This document shows, piece after piece, positions 45,919-54,587 of a stretch of 64,000 nucleotides of DNA (the first letter of the stretch is position 1; each line of letters opens with the position of its first letter). The translations under genes were made by a program, and so were the position numbers. The stretch comes from Streptomyces antibioticus (GTDB lineage: Bacteria > Actinomycetota > Actinomycetes > Streptomycetales > Streptomycetaceae), in NCBI RefSeq assembly GCF_001514065.1, contig NZ_KQ948424.1:248001-312000 (forward strand). Reading direction: 5' to 3'. The notes below the pieces were generated by a model that did no database searches, was not told the origin of the DNA, and was given only the letters and a program-made list of their open reading frames with translations.

Positions 45919-46575
45919 CTACGCGTACTCGCCGATGTCCTTGATCATGGCGAAGCCGAGCCCGTACGCGCTCATGCCTCGTCCGTACGCCCCCACGTGC
46001 ACGCCCTCCGGGGTCGAGCCGGCGAGCACCCAGCCGAACTCGGACTCCCGATAGTGGAAGGGCGTGGGCACGCCGTCCACGGGGAGCGACAGCGTCGACC
46101 AGTCGGAGCCGTCGAGGTCGTCGGCCAGCGCCCACGCCGTCTCGGTCTGCTGGTCCAGCCAGTCGTCGCGCAGGGAGTGGTCCATCGAGCCGGGCCAGGT
46201 GAAGGACAGCAGCCCCACGCCCGCGAGCCAGGCGGCGGACGAGACGGACGTGGCCTCCAGCAGCCCCGTGCCGTCGGCGCTGCGCCGGGAGGGGTTGGCC
46301 GCGACGGTGACCACCACCGCGAACTTCTCCTTGTCCTCCGAGGCCTCGTTGCGCACGGAGGGCTCGTCACCGTGCCCGATCGAACCGTGCTCGACGGCAC
46401 CGTCGGCCGCCGTTCCGACCTGCATCAGCCACCGCGGCCCCGTGAAGGCCTCGTCGAGGCCGTACCACGGGAAGGGCGCCTGCAGGTAGCCGTCGACCGT
46501 GCGCCGGGCGGAGGGGACCTGTTGTCCGCCCTCCGTGGCCGGCGCCTGCGCGACTGCCTGACTCGTCGTCTCCAT
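45919..46575 (-). CDS. Conserved hypothetical protein
   Basis: 218 residues. Contains GYLQAPFPWYGLDEAFTGPRW, VVTVAANPSRRSADGTGLLE and YGRGMSAYGLGFAMIKDIG. No signal, membrane segment or known motif. ATG 46575 with GAGGAGG 10 nt upstream. In M. tuberculosis and Streptomyces this position between mrp and tatB holds uncharacterised genes. Confidence 0.7.
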   Translation of the reverse strand: METTSQAVAQAPATEGGQQVPSARRTVDGYLQAPFPWYGLDEAFTGPRWLMQVGTAADGAVEHGSIGHGDEPSVRNEASEDKEKFAVVVTVAANPSRRSADGTGLLEATSVSSAAWLAGVGLLSFTWPGSMDHSLRDDWLDQQTETAWALADDLDGSDWSTLSLPVDGVPTPFHYRESEFGWVLAGSTPEGVHVGAYGRGMSAYGLGFAMIKDIGEYA

Positions 46576-46837
46576 GTGCCCGGACGCCTCCTCGTTCCTC
46601 GTCGGACCGGGACGGCCCGCCCCCCTTCGGGCGACTCGTCCGGTCCGCACAACAACTCGGCAGCATAGCCACCCCACCGGGACCAGCAGCGAAACCGCCG
46701 GGTGCACGGGGCGTTGGGAGGTCGGGTTCAGGCCGGGCACGGCCGCAGAAGCGTATGAAACGCATCACACACGCCTCACATATGACAGAGCCGCACATCG
46801 CTGACGTGCGGCTCCGGGAGGTGCTGGGTGGCGTCGC

Positions 46838-47272
46838 TCAGGTGGCGTCCGCGTCGAAGACCGGCCGGTCGTCCTTGCCGTCGTCGTCCTTCTTGGTCAT
46901 GTCGATCCGGCCGCCGGTGCCTGCGCCGGAGGACGAGGAGGAGTCGGAGTCGCGGCCGTGGACCGCGTCCGTGACCTCGGCCATCTCCTTCTTCAGGTCG
47001 AAGCCGTTGCGGATCTCCTTGAGGCCCAGCTCGTCGTTGTCCAGCTGCTTGCGGATGAACGTCTTGGGGTTCAGGTCCTCGAACTCGAAGTCCTTGAACT
47101 CGGGACCGAGCTCCGAGCGGATGTCCTGCTTGGCGCTCTCCGAGAACTCGCGGATCTTGCGAATGGTCCGCGTGACGTCCTGGATGAGCTTCGGGAGCTT
47201 GTCCGGACCGAAGACGAGCACGGCAAGGACAACGAGCGTCACCAGCTCGAGCGGTCCTATGTCATTGAACAC
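46838..47272 (-). CDS. tatB: Twin-arginine translocase subunit TatB
   Basis: 144 residues. One N-terminal TM helix VFNDIGPLELVTLVVLAVLV with the TatA/B FGPDKLPKL hinge at 21-29, then an amphipathic helix TRTIRKIREFSESAKQDIRS and an acidic disordered tail. Forms the TatBC receptor for folded, twin-arginine substrates. GTG 47272 with AAGGAG 6 nt upstream. Placed beside htrA, anti-sigma and sigE as in mycobacteria (Rv1224). Confidence 0.92.
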   Translation of the reverse strand: MFNDIGPLELVTLVVLAVLVFGPDKLPKLIQDVTRTIRKIREFSESAKQDIRSELGPEFKDFEFEDLNPKTFIRKQLDNDELGLKEIRNGFDLKKEMAEVTDAVHGRDSDSSSSSGAGTGGRIDMTKKDDDGKDDRPVFDADAT

Positions 47273-47428
47273 CTGAAGCTCCTTGCGATGTCCGGGCCGG
47301 GTCCACGGTACCCGGCGATCCGGTACGACCGGTACTGTCCCGAGCCCCCCGAGTGCACGCGCATGAGCGGTTTTGTGGGTTGTTTGCCATGTGGGACGGG
47401 GTTTCCGGGCGCGACTATGAGGTTTCTG

Positions 47429-49264
47429 TCAATCGCCGTCCGAGGAGCCGAGCACCAGGGAGATGGTCAGCTCCTTGCCGCCGCGCTCGACGGTGAGCTC
47501 CAGCCGGTCGCCCGGGCGGTGGGCGCGGGTCTTGACGATGAGTTCCTCGCCGGAGTGGACGCGCTGGCCGTCCACCTCGGTGATGACGTCGCCCGGCTCG
47601 ATGCCGGCCTTGTCTCCGGGGCCGCCCGCGTTGACGGCGGCGCCGCCGTCGTTGCCCTTGGTGCCCACGCGGGCGCCGTCGCCGGAGTAGTCCATGTCGA
47701 GCGTGACGCCGATCACCGGGTGGGTGGCCTTGCCCGTGTTGATCAGTTCCTCGGCGACGCGCTTGGCCTGGTTGACCGGGATGGCGAAGCCGAGGCCGAT
47801 GGAGCCGGCCTGGCCTCCGCTCTCGTCGGAGCCGCTGTCGGCGGAGCGGATGGCGGAGTTGATGCCGATCACCCGGGCCTTGGAGTCGAGCAGCGGTCCG
47901 CCGGAGTTGCCGGGGTTGATGGGCGCGTCGGTCTGGAGCGCGTCGACGTAGGACACGTCGCTGCCGTCGCCGCTCTCCCCGCCGGCCGTGATGGGCCGCT
48001 CCTTGGCGCTGATGATGCCGGAGGTGACGGTGCCCTCCAGGTCGTAGGGGGCGCCGATGGCGACCACCGGATCCCCGACCTGGACGTTGTCGGAGTTGCC
48101 GAGCGTCAGGGGGGTGAGTCCGCTGACGCCGCTGACCTTGACCACGGCGAGGTCGTAGCCGCTGTCCCGGCCGACGACGGTGGCCTTGGCGGTGTCCCCG
48201 CTGTGGAAGGTCACCGATATCTCGCCGTCGCCGCCGGCGGGTTCGACGACGTGGTTGTTGGTGAGGATGTGGCCCCGGTCGTCGAGCACGAAGCCGGTGC
48301 CGGTGCCCGACTCCTCGGCGCCGGTCACATGCAGCGTGACCACGCTGGGCAGCGCCCGCGCCGCGATCCCGGCCACGCTGTCCGGAGCCCGCCCAGCAGG
48401 CTCCGCCGCGGCCTGCGGCAGCTCTACGTCCCCCACACCGCCGTTGCGCTCCAGATACGCCCCCACGACCCCGCCGACGCCCCCTGAGACGAGCGCGAGC
48501 AGCACGGCGGCCCCGACGAGCACCTTCCTGGCCCGCTTGCGCCGCTGGTCCTTGGAGGGGACCGCGGCACCGTTCTGCTGGAAGGGGGTCTGGAGGGGGT
48601 GCTGGACGGGCGTCTGGAGGGGGGTGGGGGTGGCGGACCAGGGGTCGTAGTTCTGCCAGGGGTTGGTGGGGGCAGGCGCGGGGGCCGGGGTCGGCGTGGC
48701 GCTGTGGGGCGGGGCCGGCGCGGGCGCGGGGCCCGCAGTGGGCGCGTGGGGCGCGGCCGACGCGGAGGTTCCGTGCGGCTGGGCGGGGGCCGGGAGGGTG
48801 CCGTGGGGTGGGGCAGGTGTGGCGGACGTGGGTGGCGGGGGTGCGGTGGGCGTGCCGTGGGACGGGGTCGTCGCCGGGTGCTGGACCGGTGGGGCGGGGG
48901 CCCAGGGGCCGGGCTCGCCGTAGGGCGGGGTGCTGTAGGGGTCGGGGTCGTGCAGGGGCTTGGGGCGCTCTGCCGCGGCCTCGCCTGCTGCCGACGCCTC
49001 GGCGGGGCGGTGGAGTTCGAAGTCGCCGGAGATGCCGGAGGCGTCGGGCGCGTCGTCGCTCGGCGGCTCGTGCCGGTCCGGCGCTTCCGGTGCGTCCTGC
49101 GGTGAGCGCAGCTCGAAGTCCCCTTCGGGCAGACCCCGCTCGGAGTCGTCCACGGGCGAGGCGTCCTGAGGTCGCCTCAACTCGTAGTCGCCTTCCGGCA
49201 GGGTCGCGTCACCACCGCCCGCACGGCTCCACCACTTCGCCTTCGTGGGCTTCCCCTCGTTCAT
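47429..49264 (-). CDS. htrA: HtrA-like membrane-anchored serine protease with PDZ domain
   Basis: 611 residues. The cytoplasmic N-terminus (1-235) has three imperfect repeats (LPEGDYELRRPQDA, LPEGDFELRSPQDA, ISGDFELHRPAEA) and a long Pro/Ala/Thr linker. One TM helix (about 260-285) precedes a trypsin-like domain with ILTNNHVVE (His), DSGYDLAVVKV (Asp) and PINPGNSGGPLLD (Ser), then a PDZ domain around AGIEPGDVITEVDGQRVHSG. Envelope protein quality control. ATG 49264. Lies downstream of the sigma and anti-sigma genes, so it is a likely member of the SigE stress response (Rv1223 equivalent). Confidence 0.93.
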   Translation of the reverse strand: MNEGKPTKAKWWSRAGGGDATLPEGDYELRRPQDASPVDDSERGLPEGDFELRSPQDAPEAPDRHEPPSDDAPDASGISGDFELHRPAEASAAGEAAAERPKPLHDPDPYSTPPYGEPGPWAPAPPVQHPATTPSHGTPTAPPPPTSATPAPPHGTLPAPAQPHGTSASAAPHAPTAGPAPAPAPPHSATPTPAPAPAPTNPWQNYDPWSATPTPLQTPVQHPLQTPFQQNGAAVPSKDQRRKRARKVLVGAAVLLALVSGGVGGVVGAYLERNGGVGDVELPQAAAEPAGRAPDSVAGIAARALPSVVTLHVTGAEESGTGTGFVLDDRGHILTNNHVVEPAGGDGEISVTFHSGDTAKATVVGRDSGYDLAVVKVSGVSGLTPLTLGNSDNVQVGDPVVAIGAPYDLEGTVTSGIISAKERPITAGGESGDGSDVSYVDALQTDAPINPGNSGGPLLDSKARVIGINSAIRSADSGSDESGGQAGSIGLGFAIPVNQAKRVAEELINTGKATHPVIGVTLDMDYSGDGARVGTKGNDGGAAVNAGGPGDKAGIEPGDVITEVDGQRVHSGEELIVKTRAHRPGDRLELTVERGGKELTISLVLGSSDGD

Positions 49265-49422
49265 GCTCTCCCCACAGCCGGGGTCCGTCCGGCACGGCGG
49301 ACCCCACTCACCCACACCTCTCAGACACAGCGCCTCGACGACACGGCCTGAGCTGCCGGACAGGACACGGCACGGCTCTCCCTGGATTCAACCAGGTTCA
49401 CCGGCCGACGCGCAGACGCCGG

Positions 49423-50400
49423 TCAGCCGGTGGGGCCGGAGGAGGTGGAAGGAGAAGAGGTCGCGTCGGGGACGGGTGCGGCGAGAAGGGCGGGCGGGGT
49501 GAGGTCCGGGGCGGTGGACCACGCGGTCAGCGTCAGCTGGGGAGAGGTGCTGAGCGGACGTATCAGCGGGGACATGGCGGCCGCGCCGGCCACGACGGGT
49601 GTCGCCAGCGTGCGCGAGACCGGCTGGGCCGGTACGCCGGGTACGAGCGGGGCGGAGGCCTCGGTCGGGGCGGACCCGGTGTCGTCGATCCGGGACTGAC
49701 CGGCGGCGAGCAGCGGGCCCACCGCACGGCGGCGCTGGCCGTCCGGCGTGGTCGCGGCCCCGGCGCCCTGGGAGCGGGCCGGGGTCACATTGCTGCCGCC
49801 CGAGCCACCGCGCGCGTCGGTGTCGGCCGGCACGCCGGTCGTGACACCGCCCAGCGCGATCGCGGCCAGCGACACCGCACCGGCGGCGACGAACGCGAAC
49901 CGCATGCCGCGCGACGCCGTCCGCTCGGCCTCGTGCCGGCTGACGTCATGGATGCGGAAGCCGCCGCGGTCCATGCCGGCCGGGAGGACCGAGCCGTGCG
50001 GGCGGGCGGGGACGTAGTCGAACTCGAAGCGCTCGCCGCGCTTCACGCCGAAGACCCCGGCGGTTCCGGGTCGTTCGGCGAAGCCGTCGGCGAACCCGTC
50101 GGGGAAGGCTCCCCCGAACGGCGAGCCACCGCCGTCGTCCGTGCCACCTCCTCCGGGCAGCCCCTGCAGTCGCGCCAGGAAGCTCTCGGACGGGGGCGGG
50201 GGGGCCGCCTCCGCGAAGACGTTCTTCAGTCGGCGCTGGGCGTCGGCCTCGGCCTTGCACTTGGCGCAGGTGGCCAGGTGGGCGAGGACGCGCTCGCGCG
50301 TCTCATGACCGAGCTCGCCGTCCACAAGCGCGGCGAGTCGGTCTCCCAGATGCTGCTCCGCGAGATGCCCTTTGGCGGGGTTGGGCCGGGATCCACTCAC
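49423..50400 (-). CDS. Anti-sigma factor with zinc-binding HxxxCxxC motif (RseA-like)
   Basis: 325 residues. The N-terminal anti-sigma domain has [20 protein letters not shown] and HLATCAKC, the ZAS motif H-x3-C-x2-C. A linker leads to a TM helix ([20 protein letters not shown], about 165-185) and a long Ala/Pro/Ser/Thr-rich outer tail. It should hold the sigma factor encoded directly upstream until envelope or redox stress. GTG 50400 overlaps the sigma stop as GTGA, enforcing balanced synthesis. Much longer than the mycobacterial RseA because of the extracytoplasmic tail. Confidence 0.9.
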   Translation of the reverse strand: MSGSRPNPAKGHLAEQHLGDRLAALVDGELGHETRERVLAHLATCAKCKAEADAQRRLKNVFAEAAPPPPSESFLARLQGLPGGGGTDDGGGSPFGGAFPDGFADGFAERPGTAGVFGVKRGERFEFDYVPARPHGSVLPAGMDRGGFRIHDVSRHEAERTASRGMRFAFVAAGAVSLAAIALGGVTTGVPADTDARGGSGGSNVTPARSQGAGAATTPDGQRRRAVGPLLAAGQSRIDDTGSAPTEASAPLVPGVPAQPVSRTLATPVVAGAAAMSPLIRPLSTSPQLTLTAWSTAPDLTPPALLAAPVPDATSSPSTSSGPTG

Positions 50401-51167
50401 GCGGTCGCGCCCCCTCCCCCCAGTGCGGCGACGCGGGGCACGAAGGAGCGGCGCTCCTTGCGGGCCTCCGGAGAGCGGTGCGCGAGGGCCTTGCGCAGCT
50501 GGGAACGGCCACGGTGGATACGGGAGCGGACGGTGCCGAGCTTGACGCCGAGGGTCGCGGCGATCTCCTCGTACGACAGTCCTTCGATGTCGCACAGCAC
50601 GACCGCGGCGCGGAACTCGGGCGCCAGGGTGTCGAGGGCCTGCTGGACGTCCGCGTCGAAGTGGGCGTCGTTGAAGACCTGCTGGGGCGAGGGCTCGCGG
50701 CTGGGCAGGCGCTCGGCCGCGTCCTCGCCGAGGGCGTCGAAGCGGATGCGCTGCTTGCGGCGCACCATGTCCAGGAAGAGGTTGGTGGTGATGCGGTGCA
50801 GCCAGCCCTCGAAGGTGCCGGGCGTGTAGGTCGACAAGGAGCGGAAGACGCGGACGAAGACCTCCTGGGTGAGGTCCTCCGCGTCGTGCTGGTTGCCCGT
50901 CAGGCGGTAGGCGAGCCGGTAGACCCGGCCGCTGTGCGTGCTGACGATCTCCTCCCACGTCGGAGGAGTCCACGCCTGCCCGTCCGCGTCGGTGGAGAAG
51001 GTCGCGGTCTGGCTGTACTCGTCGTGGCTGGGGTCAGCAGCGGTGTCGTTCACGGATTTCGGCTTGCCCGCCGATCCGAGGAAGCGCCGCAGCACTCCTC
51101 CGCGATCCACAGACGCAGCCGCACCTCCCCTGTCAGCTCTGGTGGTGTCCAGTGGAGCCCCTACCAT
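50397..51167 (-). CDS. sigE: ECF sigma factor SigE-like
   Basis: 256 residues. Region 2 is [20 protein letters not shown] then [10 protein letters not shown], and region 4 is [20 protein letters not shown] followed by [13 protein letters not shown]. The N-terminal 80 residues are an extension like that of mycobacterial SigE. ATG 51167 with GAGG upstream; the frame is open further up to 51296, so alternative starts are possible. First gene of the sigma, anti-sigma, HtrA cluster. The 241-bp gap to the divergent O-methyltransferase gene must carry its promoter. Confidence 0.92.
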   Translation of the reverse strand: MVGAPLDTTRADRGGAAASVDRGGVLRRFLGSAGKPKSVNDTAADPSHDEYSQTATFSTDADGQAWTPPTWEEIVSTHSGRVYRLAYRLTGNQHDAEDLTQEVFVRVFRSLSTYTPGTFEGWLHRITTNLFLDMVRRKQRIRFDALGEDAAERLPSREPSPQQVFNDAHFDADVQQALDTLAPEFRAAVVLCDIEGLSYEEIAATLGVKLGTVRSRIHRGRSQLRKALAHRSPEARKERRSFVPRVAALGGGGATA

Positions 51168-51408
51168 AGCCACCTCGCCCGTTAGCTCCGGATAAGCGGT
51201 TTTACGAGAAATTGATCTGGGCTGATACCGCTCGTACGGCTGCGTCACCGCCCGCTCGGGGCTCTGTCCGAGCCCCTGCTCGCCGTCGTGATCCAACTGT
51301 GTCCCCCCGGGTGCGTCTCCACCCCTCTAAACGCCCGGTCCCATCAGCAGGTTCCCGCCCCCAACGGATACAGTCACGCCCAGGCAACCACGGGGACAGG
51401 AGAGGGTC

Positions 51409-52041
51409 ATTACCGGCAACCGGCAGACGAGCTCGGCGTTCGCCGACGCCTACGTCGCCGAGGACGAAGTGCTGCTCTGGGCCCGGGACCGGGCCCGTGA
51501 GGCAGGGCTGCGCTCGGTGTCGCCCGGCGCGGGTGCGGCACTGCGGTTGCTGGCGGCCTCGGTGGACGCCAAGGCGGTCGCCGAGATCGGTACCGGTACG
51601 GGAGTCTCCGGCATCCATCTGCTGCACGGCATGCGCCCCGACGGCGTCCTGACGACCGTCGACCCGGAGCCGGAGCACCAGCAGTTCGCCCGTCAGGCCT
51701 TCCGGGCCTCCGGCTTCGCCAGCAACCGGGCCCGCTTCATCCCCGGCCGCGCGCTCGACGTCCTGCCCCGGCTCGCGGACGCCGGCTACGACCTCGTCTT
51801 CTGCGACGGCGACCGCCAGGAGGTCATGGACTACCTCGCTGAATCGTTGCGCCTGCTGCGACCGGGGGGCCTCGTGGTGTTCGAGGGGGTCTTCGCGCAC
51901 GGCCGGACGGTGGACTCGGGTCCGCAGCCGACCGAGGTGCTGCGGCTGCGCGAGCTGCTGCGCGCGGTGCGGGAGAGTCCGGACCTGGTGCCGTCGTTGC
52001 TGCCGGTGGGTGACGGGCTGCTGTGCGGGGTCAAGCGGTAG
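51409..52041 (+). CDS. SAM-dependent O-methyltransferase with non-canonical start
   Basis: About 210 residues. The Rossmann motif VAEIGTGTGVSGIHLL binds SAM; VDPEPEHQQFARQAF and DLVFCDGDRQEVMDYL follow, as in the CaOMT-like class 3 family. Orthologue of Rv1220c, which also sits divergent to sigE. The first ATG in frame (51469) would cut off ITGNRQTSSAFADAYVAEDE, which is homologous in related proteins. No ATG, GTG or TTG exists in frame between the stop at 51328 and 51469. AGGAGAGG is correctly spaced from ATT (51409) and GTC (51406), so initiation at ATT (or GTC) is likely. Substrate unknown. Confidence 0.85.
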   Translation: MTGNRQTSSAFADAYVAEDEVLLWARDRAREAGLRSVSPGAGAALRLLAASVDAKAVAEIGTGTGVSGIHLLHGMRPDGVLTTVDPEPEHQQFARQAFRASGFASNRARFIPGRALDVLPRLADAGYDLVFCDGDRQEVMDYLAESLRLLRPGGLVVFEGVFAHGRTVDSGPQPTEVLRLRELLRAVRESPDLVPSLLPVGDGLLCGVKR

Positions 52042-52086
52042 CCGTGCGGTGTCGTGCGGTAGTGCCGTCTCTGAGGCGGTGAACAA

Positions 52087-52118
52087 CGACCCCGGCACCG
52101 CATGCGGTGCCGGGGTCG
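52087..52118. terminator. Bidirectional terminator
   Basis: 15-bp perfect arms CGACCCCGGCACCGC and complement around AT, between the convergent O-methyltransferase and DUF3117 genes. Confidence 0.88.
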
Positions 52119-52144
52119 CCGAAAGGGTATGGTCGCGTCCCGCG

Positions 52145-52312
52145 TCAGCCGACGACCTTCTTGAGGGCGTCGCCGAGCGCGTCGGCCTCGTCAGGGGTCA
52201 GCTCGACGACGAGTCGACCGCCGCCTTCGAGCGGAACGCGCATGACGATGCCCCGCCCCTCCTTGGTCACCTCGAGCGGGCCATCGCCCGTCCGCGGCTT
52301 CATGGCCGCCAT
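52145..52312 (-). CDS. DUF3117 small protein
   Basis: 55 residues, MAAMKPRTGDGPLEVTKEGR and on to ALGDALKKVVG. Full-length match to the actinobacterial DUF3117 family of unknown function. ATG 52312 with AGGAAGGGG upstream. Confidence 0.88.
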   Translation of the reverse strand: MAAMKPRTGDGPLEVTKEGRGIVMRVPLEGGGRLVVELTPDEADALGDALKKVVG

Positions 52313-52674
52313 GCTCGTTCCCCTTCCTGAAACCAGCTCATCGTCAAAGCCGACGGCCCTGGGAGGGCACGCGTGTCGTGCGTGAGCACGCGACACCGGC
52401 ATCGAACACATTGCTTCCAAGCCATTATCCCGCATCTCAGGACCCGATGACCAACATCAGTCGGCATCGCTTGGGCAACGCGCGCGAGCAAAACCACTCA
52501 ATTCGGCGATGTGACTGCGATACTGCGCGGCCGTGCACATGTTCGGCGACAGAATTCGGCCGCGGATTCTTTGACGCAGGTCACACGTCCGTTCCGGTCC
52601 CCGGGCGGTGATCTCCGCCATGCTGTCCTACTGAACCCGCAAGTAACCCGCAAGGACGCAGGAGGGGACGCATC
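52313..52674. other. 362-bp divergent intergenic region
   Basis: Between the DUF3117 and enoyl-CoA hydratase genes. No credible gene or strong hairpin is seen. It is less GC-rich than average, consistent with two divergent promoters. The ribosome site AGGAGGGG for the hydratase is near 52660. Confidence 0.5.
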
Positions 52675-53466
52675 ATGGCCGACACCGTGCTCTACGAGGT
52701 GGGCGACGGACTCGCGACGATCACCATCAACCGGCCCGAGGCGATGAACGCGCTGAACATCGCGACGAAGGTCGCGCTGCGGGACGCGGTCCAGGCCGCG
52801 GCCGGTGACGACGCCGTACGGGCCGTGCTGCTGACCTCCGCCGGGGAGCGGGCGTTCTGTGTGGGGCAGGACCTCAAGGAGCACATCGGGCTGCTCGCGG
52901 AGGGCTCGACCTCTGTCATGAGCACGGTCAAGGAGCACTACAACCCGGTCGTGCGCGCCCTGACGGAGATGCCCAAGCCCGTGGTGGCCGGGGTGAACGG
53001 CGTCGCGGCCGGGGCCGGCTTCGGCCTCGCGCTAGCGGCGGACTACCGGGTGGTCGCGGACACGGCCGGGTTCAACACCTCGTTCGCGGGGGTCGCGCTG
53101 ACGGCGGACTCCGGCATCTCGTGGACCCTGCCGCGGGTGGTGGGCCCCGGGCGCGCCGCCGACCTGCTGCTCTTCCCGCGGACGATCAAGGCCCAGGAGG
53201 CGTACGAGCTGGGCATCGCGAACCGGCTGGTCCCTGTGGACGAGCTGCACGCCGAGGCCGAGAAGGTGGCCCGCGCGCTGGCCGAGGGGCCGACCGTGGC
53301 GTACGCGGCGATCAAGGAGTCCGTCGCCTACGGATTCTCGCACTCTCTTTCGGAGACGTTGGAGAAGGAGGACGAGTTGCAGACGCGGGCGGGGGCGTCG
53401 GAGGACCATGCGATCGCGGTGCGGGCGTTCGTGAACAAGGAAGCGCCCGAGTACCTGGGGCGCTGA
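52675..53466 (+). CDS. Enoyl-CoA hydratase/isomerase family protein
   Basis: 263-residue crotonase-fold enzyme. The CoA-binding/oxyanion segments are RAFCVGQDLKEH and VNGVAAGAGFGLALAADYRV; the acidic positions used for hydration sit in SFAGVALTADSGISWTLPR. PaaG-like features (aspartate in TADSG) suggest isomerase or phenylacetate-type substrates, but this is not certain. ATG at 52675 with AGGAGGGG upstream. Monocistronic. Confidence 0.9.
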   Translation: MADTVLYEVGDGLATITINRPEAMNALNIATKVALRDAVQAAAGDDAVRAVLLTSAGERAFCVGQDLKEHIGLLAEGSTSVMSTVKEHYNPVVRALTEMPKPVVAGVNGVAAGAGFGLALAADYRVVADTAGFNTSFAGVALTADSGISWTLPRVVGPGRAADLLLFPRTIKAQEAYELGIANRLVPVDELHAEAEKVARALAEGPTVAYAAIKESVAYGFSHSLSETLEKEDELQTRAGASEDHAIAVRAFVNKEAPEYLGR

Positions 53467-53478
53467 GGGGCGTCGGTC

Positions 53479-54060
53479 CTAGGGACGTCTGACTGCGCAC
53501 GCTTCCAAGTGGTCGTTCACCAGTCCGCACGCCTGCATCAGGGCGTACGCCGTCGTCGGCCCCACGAAGCGCAAGCCCTTCTTCTTCAGGGCCTTCGACA
53601 GGGCCGTCGACTCCGGAGTGATCGCCGGGACGTCTCCCAGCGTCCGGGGAGCCGGGCCCGGCGTTTTCGGGGCGTGGGACCAGATGAGCTCGTCGAGCTC
53701 GCCCGGGGCCCAGTCGGCCAGCACGCGCGCGTTGGCGAGGGTCGCGTCGATCTTGGCGCGGTTGCGGATGATGCCCTCGTCCAGGAGGAGGCGGTCGCGG
53801 TCGGCGTCCGTGAACGTCGCCACCTTGGCGATCTCGAAGCCCGCGAAGGCCGCGCGGAAGCCCTCCCGGCGGCGCAGGATCGTGATCCAGGAGAGGCCGG
53901 ACTGGAAGGCCTCCAGGCAGAGGCGTTCGAAGAGGGCGTCGTCGCCGTGGACCGGGCGGCCCCACTCCTCGTCGTGGTACGCGATGTAGTCCTCGGTGGA
54001 GACGCCCCAGGGGCAGCGCAGACGGCCGTCCGGGCCGGCGAGGGCGGCTGAGTCGCTCAC
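53479..54060 (-). CDS. tag: DNA-3-methyladenine glycosylase I (Tag)
   Basis: 193 residues. The Tag signature RCPWGVSTEDYIAYHDEEWG carries the catalytic-region Glu and zinc ligands Cys and His; the C-terminal ligands are in VNDHLEACAVRRP. LSWITILRRREGFRAAFAGF is the helix-hairpin region. Removes 3-methyladenine from alkylated DNA. GTG 54060 overlaps the DivIVA-like stop as GTGA. Same neighbourhood as Rv1210. Confidence 0.93.
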   Translation of the reverse strand: MSDSAALAGPDGRLRCPWGVSTEDYIAYHDEEWGRPVHGDDALFERLCLEAFQSGLSWITILRRREGFRAAFAGFEIAKVATFTDADRDRLLLDEGIIRNRAKIDATLANARVLADWAPGELDELIWSHAPKTPGPAPRTLGDVPAITPESTALSKALKKKGLRFVGPTTAYALMQACGLVNDHLEACAVRRP

Positions 54061-54422
54061 TGGTCCTCCTGGGCGGGCTTCTCCATGGAGACGTGGGAGG
54101 CACGCGTGCCGTGGGCGGTGGCCTGGGCGCCGGCCAGGGCCGACTCCAGGTCGGCGATGCGCGCGTCGCGCTCCGCGAGCTCGGCGCCGAGGCGGCCGAG
54201 GGCGTCGTCCACGTCGGCCATGCGGTAGCCGCGCGCGGCGAGCGGGAAGCGGAGGGCCTCCACGTCGGCGCGGTGCACCGGGCGGTCGTACGGCAGGGGG
54301 GCCTGGAGGCGCTCCGGGGCGGCCTCCGGGAGCGGGCCCGTCTCGCCGCCGCCCACCACGGCGAGCGTCACCGCGGCGACCACGACGGCGAGCGCGACGA
54401 CGAGGAACAAGAACATAACCAT
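54057..54422 (-). CDS. Membrane-anchored DivIVA-domain protein
   Basis: 121 residues. One N-terminal TM helix (MFLFLVVALAVVVAAVTLAV) is followed by a DivIVA N-terminal-like motif LRFPLAARGYRMADVDDALG and a coiled-coil (LAERDARIADLESALAGAQA). Possible membrane-curvature or polar-growth link. ATG 54422, or 54416. Co-translated with tag. Confidence 0.78.
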   Translation of the reverse strand: MVMFLFLVVALAVVVAAVTLAVVGGGETGPLPEAAPERLQAPLPYDRPVHRADVEALRFPLAARGYRMADVDDALGRLGAELAERDARIADLESALAGAQATAHGTRASHVSMEKPAQEDQ

Positions 54423-54587
54423 CGCTGTGGGCCCCCACGCTCGGTGAAAGTGTCGGACTCCGTATCGGACTCGGTGTCGGAGTCGAATGTGTCAGAGTCC
54501 GATCGTGCCATGCGAGTCTGACAGTTAGGGTCGCAGGCGGCCGCAGGCCGACGACTTGCCAGGACGTACTAGGAGAGGTCACAGGGG

